Shown in pieces: positions 42,001 through 54,000 of a stretch of DNA of 64,000 bases (the stretch's first letter is position 1; each line of letters begins with the position of its first letter). Origin of the DNA: Agelaius tricolor (taxonomy: Eukaryota; Chordata; Aves; Passeriformes; Icteridae); the NCBI GenBank assembly GCA_023055355.1, contig JALJCS010000035.1, positions 2,170,001 to 2,234,000 of the forward strand. Reading direction: 5' to 3'. The position numbers were made by a program, and so were the translations under genes. The notes under the pieces are model-generated. The model was not told the DNA's origin, ran no database searches, and saw only the letters and a program-made list of their open reading frames with translations.

Positions 42001-45000
42001 GCCACCCTTTTGGTGAAGAAATTTTTCCTGATAATGCAGCAGTTTGTCTACAGGACCCCTCATTGGCCTTCCAAGGCTGTGCTGTAGAAGCTGCATCCTT
42101 GTGGCTGCTCAGTGTGGCCACCCACAGCATTTTTCCTGTCCAGTGTCAGTCTGGCCATCACCTGGCCATGCATGGCTCAGCTGGATACAAGAGAGGGGCT
42201 GCTCGAAGGGAACTGGACAGATTTGTCCATTCAGTGACTTCTCTGTTAGCACAGAAGGGAAAAACAGCTGTGTGTTTTCCTGGGGGTGATTCTTCTGTGG
42301 ATGCATTGTGGTCACTGTGTTCTAGGTGGGCTTTCTCAGAGCAGACACTACTCCCATCTGGCTGTCCATGCTCTTTGGCACCTGGTGAGAGGGTGGTGCT
42401 TCATTTCAGTGCCAGATCTCTGCACCCTTGTCATGAAGTGCTGAATGCTGTCACCCCCAGAGAAAGGAGCACAGGAGAGGGAGCAGAGCTCAGGCAGAGC
42501 AAGAGGCAGAGCAGGCTGGCAGCTGGGCTGTCCTTTGCAGGCTGCTCTCACCCTCCTGCTCACTTACCACTCCCCAGATCCCTGCTGTCAAAAGCTTTTT
42601 GTTGTCTCTTTGCTAACCACCCTCTTCAAATCAGGGCTCTGTTCCCAATGCTCTTTCTCCACACTGAATCTCAATCCTGCCATCTTTTTTATGCTTCCTA
42701 CTTCTTACACCTGCCCAGCTTCCCTCCTCAGCCAAACCCCAGCGATTGCTATCGCCAGGCACTCCCTGAGCTGCTGCTCTGCCAGGGAGTGAGCATCGTC
42801 TGTGGCAGGATCTGGAGCAGCCCTGGTGCCAGGAGTCCCACATCACCCAGCACGGGGCCAGGCTCAGCTGCAGCTCCTGCTGGGACCTCTCCCAGTCTGG
42901 CACATGGCTCTGTGCACCAGGCACATGTTGGGAAGGAAGGGAGAGGGCTGAGCTGCACTGCAGTTACTCAGATTGTTTCCCTTCTGGTTTGACAGCGCCT
43001 ATTTTGAAGGGGTCAGGATGGGATTCACAGGTCAGAGGATTTCTCTTCCCACACATTTTGGTCTCTCACACAGCACTGAGGCAGAAAACATCACCCACTC
43101 CATCTCCCTGGGTCATGTACCTTCAGAAACAGCTTGTTTCTCCCTCATTTATGGTACTGATGGAGAAAAATATCCTACTCCCAGAAGGCTCCTTCTCTGC
43201 TAACACAGTGATTTTCATGTGCATTTCATTGCAGCAAAGTGCTGGGCACATGCCTGTGCCACAGCCAGGGACCTGGGTGGCTGACAAGGGAGGCTTTTGG
43301 CAGCTGTGGGTCTGGCTGGGGACCAGGCAGAGCTGGGTGGGAAGCATGCACACTGTGTTCCAGAGCCAAACCAGACAGAGGAGTGCAGAGATATGGCAGA
43401 GCTGGCCACCCTGTCCTCCTGGTCACAGCCACCATCAGCTGCTGGGAAGGTGGCAGAGATGGCATCCAAGGAAACAGAGATGGCATCCAAGGAGACAGAA
43501 ATGGCATCCAAGGAAACAGAGATGGCATCCAAGGAGACAGCAGCTGCAGGGAGGTGCAGGAGTTGTTCAGGAAGAAGAAGGAGTGAAGCAGAGTGCCATG
43601 GCACAGGGGAAGCTTATTGGCACAAGGAGGTTTTTAAAACTGGGAGAAATGCAGGCTGCCCGGCTGAAGTGGAATGTGGGTATGTGCTGGGCACAGTTCA
43701 GCACACAGCTTCAGCCTCAGCACTCTGAGATGCTCTAACTCAGCACAGGAAGGGGGCACGAGGGCTGGTGGCACAGGAGGCTGGTGCCCAGAGCAGAGGA
43801 ATGGCACAGCAGGGCTGCAGGGCAGGGCCACCCAGGGAGGGTGACTTGTCCCCAGCGGAATGTGCCATCCTATTGAGCCCGAGGGGAGCTGTGCTGGTTG
43901 CCATGACAACCAGGACAGATCATATGACCCGTTCCACTTTCTATATATAAGTCTGTTTCACACAGTGTATGTGACTCCATGGAAACCAAATGTTGAGCAA
44001 GAAAGATTGCATAAAAATGAACAAAATGCAGAATGACTCAAAGCGCAAGGCACAGGGAGGCTGTGGGTTGGGCTGAGGGGTTTGGGGGTGCCCCAGGCCT
44101 TCTCCTGAGCCAGGGTACAGGCTGGGACAGGCATCAGCTGAAGCCAAACACAGACCCCTCTTCTTTAACTGCACCATACAGCACCCTCCTGCACCTAAAG
44201 GGGTTCCAGGACAGCTAGAGAGGGACTTTGGAGTGACAGAGACCAGGTTTTGATGAGCTTTTAGGAAGAAATTCTTCACTCTGAGGGTGGCAACCTGGCA
44301 CAGGTTGCCCAGAGGAGCTGTGGCTGCCCCATCCCTGGAAGTGTCCAAGGCTGGGTTGAACAGGGATTGGAGCAGCCTGGGCTAGTGGAAAGTGTCCTGC
44401 CCGTGGCATGGGGGTTGGAATGAGATGAGCCTTGAGGTCCTTTCCAGCCCAAACCATTCTGTGATCCTGTGGTTCTGCCTTTTCTGCACCAGGACTGACA
44501 CACACCCTTTGAAAGCTCAGTGATCACACGAACTGCAGTCAGACAGAAAGATAAGCTCAGTGTTGTCAGTGCAGAACAAGCTGTTCCCCACAGCACAGGG
44601 GCTGCTCTGGGCCAGATTCATTCATTCCTTCATTCATGCTGTGTCCTTGCATTGCTCCTTGCAGGGAGTTTCCCCTCCATGGTTTGCCCATTTTTCTGTC
44701 ACCAGTGATCCTCCAGCACTGCTTGTTTGGGCTCTGTGGCTTTCCTTGTGCTGCTGGGTCTGCAAGTGTGACTGTGGCAGCAGCAGGTGGGTGCTGATGC
44801 TGCCCTCCAGCCCTGTCCCACAGCCAGAGGCTCCTCTTCATTTGCATGCTCTGCTGAAATAGGATCATAAAATTACAGAAGAATTTAAATTGGAAGGGGC
44901 TTTTGGAGGTCTCTGGTCCGGCCCCTTGTTCAGAGTTAGATCAGGTTGCTCAAGGCCTGAACTTGTGGTTTTGGGATTGTTTTGCTTTCCTTTCCCTGGG

Positions 45001-47963
45001 GTTATGTGTTGGGAATTGCCCCTGGTCTGAGCTCTGCTGGAGCACTGTGCAAGCCCATACATCTTCAGGGAGCTCAGGCTTGTCAACACACAGATGTTTC
45101 CTCCCTAGGATCCCTCTTTGAAGGAGAATGGGGATTTCCTGCAGTTTGAAAATGGGAAGTCATTTTCCTCTATTGAGCAAGGCAGAACTTGCCTCAGGGT
45201 CAAGTCATCATGGATTGAACTGATGGGTGTTACTCCCTGTTACCCCACTTTGCTGCATAAAACTCCCTTTGGCTTTTTTCCACCACTGGAACAGAATCAC
45301 AATGCCAAGGGCTTTTCCAGAGGAACAGAATGGGTTGTGCTTCTGCTAACTTGATCAGGAAGACCAGGAAAGAAAAGAAAAAAGACCAGTCAGAAAGTCA
45401 GAAGAGGTGGAGTGGGAGAGGCACTCAGCACCTCCCTGCTGCCCTGTTCTGAGCTGCCCCAGGCAGACAGAAAGTGCCAGAGCTCTTCCCCTGGCTCTGC
45501 TCTTCTCCATGTGAAGCACCCAGGATGTCTGACCCAGCTGTCCTTCTCTTCAGACATGTTTCCAGGCCATCAGTGTACAGCAGCACACAGGTGAAACAGC
45601 ATTTCCTGGTCAGGGTTGTGGCCCTCTGGGGTGGCTCTGTGGCCACACAGGTTGTCCCCTTCTTGGCATCCCTGGCCCAGTGCCCATGGATGCAGGGAAA
45701 GAAGCACAGGGAATGGTCAGGTTTGTGTGCTCTGAGCTAAACAGCAAATCCTTCTGTCTCCTGTCAGTGCTGCTCTCCTGGATTAGGGGAGTTAAACCCA
45801 CAGATCTGTTGTTATTCCATGTGCTTGCCTTTGCTATCCCTCTCTCTCTCATCTCTCTTTGGTGCTGAAGAGCACAAGTGCCCTTCCTGCAATAGCTGCT
45901 CATTTCTGTTTCCTCTCTGCTGTGCATTTATCAGGAGAATTCCATCCCTGTGTTCCTGCAGGCAGCAGACAAAAACCATCCCTTGTCACATAGAACAGAC
46001 CTGTTGGGTGGCTGGCTTTTGTATATTCCCCTGCTACACAAAATTCTGATCCTAGGAAATCTCCTGGGAGAGAAGTGCTTGTGCTATTGGATTTTGATGT
46101 TTTGTCAGACACTTTGATCCCTTTTCCAGCCATCCAGTGCAGATGGAGGAGGATTTCACTGGGGTCACACGTTCGCTGCTCGCATTGTTCAGGTTTCCTG
46201 TTTCCTCGAGCGTGTGTGTTGCAGACATCCTTTCTGGGTCCAGATCTGCCTGTCCACCACCATGGTGACAGCAGCTGGTGACACTTCCAGCAGTGACAGT
46301 GAGGGGAGTGGCCTGAACACTTCTGAGCTCAAAGGCTCTGTGGGAGCTGGAAGGTTTAGAAAGCAGAAGGGACTGCAAGCCCACCCAGCCTGAGCTGGGA
46401 CAGGGGTGTCAGGCTCCTGGCCTTTTCTCTTTACTGGAATACAGAAGAACTTCTAGAAAGAGGCACTTAATCTTGATGGAGGAACCACAAGAAGTGCACA
46501 GCTCCCTGGTAAGCCTTGATACTTATCCTCATGATTGGCAGATTCTTTTCAAGCTGAGCTTTTCTTCAGCTTCCAGTCCCTGCCTGCTGCTCTCTCTTTG
46601 CTGGCTTGCAATGCTCTCTGCTGACACCTCTCCTCTCCATGCAGACATCATCTCTTGTGATTTACTGTTCTCAGAAATTATCCTGGCAAAAATTCCCCTA
46701 CAACAGGAACAAGAAATCAAAGTAACAGTCCAGTGTTGCTGATCTAAGGAAGAGGTGCATCTACACAGGGGTACCTCTCAGCACTGTCCATGTGGCTGGG
46801 AGCAGGGGTGCCCTGGTGGGAGCTGGCTTTGGGAGAGCTCTGGAGCCAGTCTGTGGCTGCTGTGCCAGCTGTGGAGCTGTGCCAGATGTGGAGCTGGCCT
46901 CTTGGAAGAGTCTGCCAGTTGCCTGTGCAGTCCCATGGCCCTGTCCTTGCTGTGTCCCAGCAGCAGGATTGCTGTCACCACATGCCACAGTAACCAGAAC
47001 TTCTCCCACAGAGGTGTGCAAACATGGCCCTGGTTTGGCTGTGCTGGTGAAAGAAGGGGCTGCAGATGGCCTGGCTGGAACAGGGCTGTGTCTGCTGAGA
47101 AAAACAGAGCAAGAAAATCTCTCCTTTTCCTCAGATCTCCTGTTCTGGCAGAAAAGGGACGATGTGCTACCCACGATGGCCTCTCTGGAACTCTCATTTC
47201 TGAAAGGATGTCTTGCTGAGTGTGCCTAAACATGCCCAGGCCCATGTGCATCTATCCCAGATCTCATCATCCCACACTCTCTGTGCCAGAGCATCCTGGG
47301 CTCCTGCCTGAGGAGAATGGGGCTTGGAGTGGTATGGCAAGGGGGAATGGCTTCAAACTGAGAGAGGGTAGGTGGAGATTAAGACATTAAGAAGAAATAC
47401 TTTACTGTGGGGGTGGTGAGGCCCTGGCACAGGGAAGCTGTGGCTGCCCCTGGATCCCTGGAAGTGTCCCAGACCAGGTTGGACAGGGCTTGGAGACTGG
47501 GACAGTGGAAGGTGTCCCTGCCCATGGCAGGGGAGATGAATGAGATGATCTTTAAGGTCCCTTCCAATCCAAACCAGTTGGTGATTCTGTGAGGAAACCT
47601 GTATGAAGTCACGTTTTATTTCTTCTTCTCTTCCTCCCCAATGGCATTTTCAGTTCCTCTTTCCCCCTGAAGCTGCTGTAGGAGTTGGAGTCCAAGTGTT
47701 GTTGGGAGGGGATTGCTCTGGGACCATTGAGGGGCTCTACCACAGGAGTGGTCCCAGCATTCAGTGGATTTTCCTCTGCAGCCTCCATGGAGGATGAGTC
47801 CTGCCTGACAGTGAGCTGAGTCAAATTCCTGTCTAAAACAAAAGGAAGAGATCCACACTTGCTCCATGCTGCCTTGGTTTCAGCTGAGGTGCAGTTGGTT
47901 TTCTTCCTAGCAGTTGGCACAGTGCTGAGTTTGGATTGAGTGTGAGAATAATTATAATTATAC

Positions 47964-48001
<38 letters not shown>

Positions 48002-51000
48002 TGATGATGATGATGATGATGTTGATAACACCCTGATGTTTTAGTTGGTGCTCAGCAATGCTAACCCTAAATGGAGGACTCAGTGTCCTGTGCTGTGCCA
48101 GCAGGGAGCTGCAGAAGGAGCCAGGAGGGAGCAGGGCCAGGACTGTCCAAAAGGATATTCCACACCACAGAACTGGGGGATTGGCTAGGAGGGGCTGGAT
48201 GCTGCTCATGGCTATGGATATGGCTGTTCAATTGCACTGTGCAGCACTTGTCTTGCTTGGGTTTTAATCCTCTCTCTTTTTGTTTCCTCCTGTTTCTTTG
48301 TTATTATCATCATTATCGTTATTATTATCATTATCTTTTACTTCATTTCAGTGATTAAACTGTTCTCCTCTCACGAATTTTACTTTTTTTTCTGGTGCTC
48401 CTCCCTGTCCCAGGGGTGGGAGGCAGGGAGTGGGTGGCTGTGTAATGCTGAGTTGCTGGCTGAAGCTAAACCACAATGCATGCACATGAAAGCAAACTGT
48501 TTCCCCATTGTTTGCAAGAACTTCAGCATTTGGCAGTGCTGAGATTCCCTCTTGTCTGTCATTGATAGAGACTTCTGTGCTCACAGCACTTCTTGATTGG
48601 CAAAATCAGAAGCAAAGGTAGAAATATTACTTACCAAAAAACAGAATTAGCAACTGCAAAACATAATGCTTGTATGCTTTTTGAAATGATGCACGTTTTG
48701 GCAGGGACTACAGCTGAAACACTGGGTTAACTTAGCTTTTTATACTGTTTCCATCCAACATTTGCTGATTTTTCACTGTATACCATCGCCATCTGTCTCT
48801 TGGCATAGCCTTTGTTTAAGCATACAGCCATGGCGCTCACCTGTGAAAGAGCTCTGCTTTTCCTGCAGTCCAGCAGAGACACATAAAGCACTCTGAAAAT
48901 GTGACTGAGAGGATCTTGAGGCAATTCAGAGCTTCCCTTGAGCAAACTGCTAACATCTGTCCTTGCAGGGCTCTGGTGCTGACTGTGCAAAGTGGAGGAA
49001 CACCATGGACCCCTAAAGTGATCTGAGCTTAATGGTGACCTGCTTGGCACAGGGAATCACTGTAGGATCAAATTAAGGAAAAGGGGCAGTGGGAATGGAG
49101 GGACTTCAGTTCCTGAAAGGAAAGAAGGCATTAGGTATAGAAACAGCGAGAGTGCAGCAAATATGTGTGAAACCTGGATCTTCTGAAACAGAACCCAGGG
49201 CTGGATTACCCCACATTCCTCTTTGTGAGGTTCTCATGCACAGCAGAGATAGTCTGGAGTATCTTTGCTGTTTTCAAGGCCAGATATCTGTGAAGAGAAT
49301 ATGAGGGAGCCAACCTGCTGCTGTATCCTTGTGGAGCTGCTACACTCCCCCACTGCACAGTTTAATTTTCTTCAGTGCTTTTGCAAACAGTAACAGGGGA
49401 CCAATAATGCCATGGTGGAGGAGCTGTCCCAGGATTTGCTCCAGTACTCTGTGCCATCCAGTGGAGTTACTGGGAGAGGGTCTGGGTTTGTGGTTCAGGT
49501 GATGGTGCCCCTGTAAAATAAATTGTGACAGCACCTCCAGTGCTTTGACCCACTGGTGTATCCATGGGAAGGTAAAGGAGGGCCTGCCTCTCTTTCTCAG
49601 ACATTTCATCATTTCATGCTTTGTATTTTTCTGCTCAACCAGAGTCATTTTCTTGGACAGCTCCACATCCTCTTGGGACATTAAATACAGAGGGGTTCAT
49701 TTCTATCCCAAAGCATGATTTCTCCAGGGCAATGCTGCTTCCTGTTCTGGATGAAGCTAGCACAGATGAAGGGAGAAATATACTGAAATTCTTTGGGTAT
49801 ATTGGGAACTGTATAATGCCAAACCAAATCATTTCCTTCCAGCTGTGCGTCTGGTTAGACTTTACATTATCTGGATATTGACTTAATAGGTTGCTTTTGT
49901 TTTGTTTTTGTTCTTTCCTCAGCAGAAACCCCGAAAGGCAACTCCTCAGCCAGGAGAAGACACCGTGAACGGGCACCTTCCCCCAGGCTGGCAGAGCTAC
50001 ATGTCTCCCCAGGGGCGCAGGTACTACGTGAACACCTTCACAAATGGTAAGTGGGGGTAGCTTTCTACTGGATTTGGGTTCCCCCCAGACGAAGGAAGGA
50101 ATGATGAATCTGACTCCATGTTCTCAGAAGGCTAATTTATTATTTTATGATGCTATATTATATTAAAGAATGGTATACTAAACTATACTAAAGAATACAC
50201 CAAGGATACTTATACAATGCTAAAAAGATAATAATGAAAACTCGTGACTCTCTCCAGAGTCCCAACACAGCATGGCCCTGACTGGCCAAAGAGTGAAAAC
50301 AACTCACAGCAGAATCCAATGGAACAATCACCTGTGGGTAAACAATCTCCAAACACATTCCACATGTGAGCAAAACACAGGAGAAGCAAATGAGATAAGA
50401 ATTGTTTTCCTTTTTCTCTGAGGCTTCTCAGCTTCCCAGGAGAAGAATCCTGGGCAAAGGGATTTTTCAGAGAATGTGACTGGCACAGCTTTCCAGTACA
50501 TATTTCACCATATCAGCACGGATCTGTTTCAGGAAATCATCTTGATAGTTGATTTTGATAACAAAAGTAGCTGCAAAGCCAGAGTAATTAATATGATCCT
50601 GACACCATACCTGAAAGAAAATACAAGAAGATTATGATCCTCTGTCATCTTAATTCTCATCATCAGAAGACATCTGAAACATTGACAAAAGACAGAGAAT
50701 GTAGAGTAAAAATGCCCTATCATAAATGTTTTAGATTGTGAAACACTGTTAAAGAAACAATTTTACTACATTCCCTATTTCCTTTGCCTGGAGATATTTA
50801 TGTCTATATATACACATCCATGTAAAGTAGTTTGATAGAACATCAGATATCACTAAAGCACCATTGGGGAAAACAGAAACAGTGAAGGTCACACTCAGCT
50901 TGCCCATGGAGACAAGGAAAGAAAAAACACATGTAACAGACAAAGCTTTCAGTCTGTATTTGTGTGTTCTGTTCCCTGTCATGTTGAGAAGCAGACTTAA

Positions 51001-54000
51001 CTCATGATCTTATCACCTGCTCAAGACCTGTCAAACTTGTACCACCTCCAGTTTACCCCAGACTCTGTGTCGACCTGCTCTTCTCATCATGAGCTCACAG
51101 CAGCATTGCAAAACAGGCTCTTGTGACCAGCAAATCCACATTTCTGCAGCAAAGAGAATGCCAGAGTGACGTGAAGCGGGAGCTGACCTTGTTCACAGGG
51201 AAGTTGCAGCCATCAGGAGTGACCTCTGGCATTCCTTTATCTCACAGAGGAGAGCAGTGGGCACTTCATGGTCTGTTCAGGGGCTGATGTGTTTTATTTC
51301 AGAAGCTTTTGGCCCAGGACTTTGCCAAGTCATTATTTACTGGAGCTTGATGCACACACATTTTACAGGACTCTCCCTCTAGTGCATTTCCATTTAACTC
51401 TGCCTCCATTTCCAAGCAGTTTGCTCTGGCTGGTGGGCAGCATTCCCTGCACAGCTGGGGAGAGCAGCAGGAGTTAGATCCTCATCCCCACTGCAGTTCA
51501 AATGCAGGGCAGGAGGTGATTATACTCAGTTCTGAGCCATCACTGGGATGGACCCATACTCACTGGGTTGAGGCCAGGTAAAAGCAGTAAGAGGCAGAGC
51601 CTGTTTCTCTTGTGATAAGAGCTCTTGTCACAGGGACCCTGCCTCAGAAAGGTCAGGACTGGGACTAAATTTCTCCATAATGTCAGGCAGTTTTGTATTT
51701 CCCTCAGAAAAGTTACAAGTAGTACAACAAGGGCCAATTGCCATATCCTTCTTGAGAGCTCAGGCCAGAAGTCAGGAGATTTCTGATTTGTCTAGGAAGG
51801 GAGGATAACTTTGGCACAGGCTGACCAGAGAGGCGGGGGAATCTCCGTCCTTGGAAAATCTCAGAAAGTGGCTGGCCAGGGCTGTGGCTGATCTGCTGTT
51901 AGCAGTGACCCTGCTCAGAGTAGCTGGGCTGAACACTTCCAGAGGTCACTTCCATGCAGTCTTTCTCAGGAGGGTGCCCAGCCCACCTGTGGTTGTGCTC
52001 TCAACCATTACAGTGTCGTGTGGTTCTCAGAAGAACAGCGTGTGAGAGAGGGTGGAAGTGGGGTTTGTTCCTGTGCTCTGAGCCTTGCTGCAGGGATCAC
52101 TTATTCAGGTTCTGTTCAGATGAGAATCTCTTCACCAGACTAATCCTAAACCCACTTCCACCATTGAAAGGCTCTGGTGAGGGGAGGTTTGGGCCTTCTT
52201 GTGGGATGGGACTGTGGCTAAACATTTACCCAGCATCCAGGCAGGGTCTGTGGGAAGGGGACCTGTGTGAAGGAAGGCATTTCATTGATGGGAAAACAGG
52301 TCTTAAAAGCAACAAAGACAGTTTGAAAGCTGACTAAAGGGAAAAACAAAGCAGGGACCATAGTTGAACTACAATAAGCTGCTGCAAAACTGTTTTCCAG
52401 TTCATCCTCAGAGCGTGGTCATCAATGGTCCCTTGTCCAGGGGCAGTTTGTGCTGAAGGGAATCCTGCAGTGATCTGCCCGAGAATCCATTCTAGGCAGC
52501 ATTTCCAGTGATGAATGGCATGTTGACATTGAGAGCACTTATTCAAAAAATAACTTTTAACTGGAGCTGGGAGGGAACACGGTGTTCTCTCCTGCACAGA
52601 ACAGGCTCAGAATTCACAATCACCCTGGAACAGGAGGATGCCGTTCAGTAAAGATGCATTTAGGATCAGAGATTTCACCAGAAATAATTAAGTGGCAAAG
52701 ACAGGCAATGGAACAGTTTACAGATGAAGACATTGGGGCTCTGGAGGATCTGAAGTTGAGTGAGAGCCAGCAGTGTTGTGCTAGTACAAACCAGCCAGCA
52801 TTTTCCATTGTATAAATAGGAGTGCTGTCTGTGAGGCATGAAGTAAGCCTCCAACTTTACAAGGAAATTATAATGCCTCAGCTGGAATATTTTATCTTGT
52901 TTGGACTCTACACTTCAGGAAATATGTGAGTCAGCTGGATAAAGCCCAGAAGAGAGTAGCAAAAGTGATGGAAGATGTGGAAAACATAGCCTGTGGGTAA
53001 ATGCTGAGAGATTGGGGATGTCTGCCCTTAGAAAGCAAAGATGTGGGCAGGGTTGTGGAAGTAGGCTTGAAGTGCATCAATTGCCATTCAGGAGAATGCT
53101 GTTTGCAATGCCTGTCATCGCCAGAAGATTTCAATTTCAACTTCAATTTTCATCTCTAGAACACATTTCAATTGCAACCAGGACAGCTAACCCTTCCAAG
53201 CTCTGTTGGGAGTGAAGTGTGGGAGTACAGAGTTGCCTGGGAGTCTCTATCACCCGAGCAGGTTATGCAAAACCATGAAAATTCATGGTTGGCCTTCTTT
53301 GGGGTAGAGCAGGGGCAGTATGACTTCCTGAAATCCCTGCCAGGCCTGTTTGTTTCAGTCTGTAAAGCCTAAACTACACGAAAATATTTATCAATATAGA
53401 AACTGACAAATGCCTTCAATGGAAATTGTTCTTTATTTGGTGTCTTTGTATTTCCCCAGTTTTTACAATCATCATGTTTAACCAGGCTCTTGTCACTCAT
53501 CTGCTGGTTTGCTTTTTCTGGTTGTCTGAGTCAAAAAATCTTAATATGAGTTCAGAGGAACTTTTCATTTGTGCTTTTCATTTGCAGCTGCGCTGAATCT
53601 TCCCGCTGCGTTTTGGGGCAGGTCCTGCCCCTCCATGGACTGATCCTGGCCCTGATCTCTGCAGGGAAAGGCAGGAATGTCACCAGGCAGCAGCAGAGGG
53701 TGGGCTCCACCCCACAGGATCTGCTGGGACGGGGCATGGCTGGGAGCAGGGGGGGCACAGAGGAAGGTCAGCCAGGTAAAGCTGGACAGATGGGGTGTGG
53801 TGAGCTCTGTGCTGCTCCCGAGATGAGCCCTGTGTGTAGTTCTGTGCCTTCCTCCTAAAGACAAGAGGTGTTGGGTGACCTGTCTGCTCAACAGCTTCCT
53901 TTTCTGACCTTGCCTGGTGGTGCATCTTCTCTGCCTCAGTGCAGAAGCTTTTTGTTTGGGTTGAATTGTTTTATTGCTCTTAGTGCTTGAGCTGTTCAGA

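Noticed and set aside
41994..42992. 332-codon plus-strand frame in GAS7 intron 1
   Set aside because: It starts in a CR1 fragment, shows no family resemblance, and its composition is typical of random frames in GC-richer intron.
49340..49681. 113-codon minus-strand frame that looked protein-like
   Set aside because: No family could be named and nothing around it supports a gene or retrocopy.
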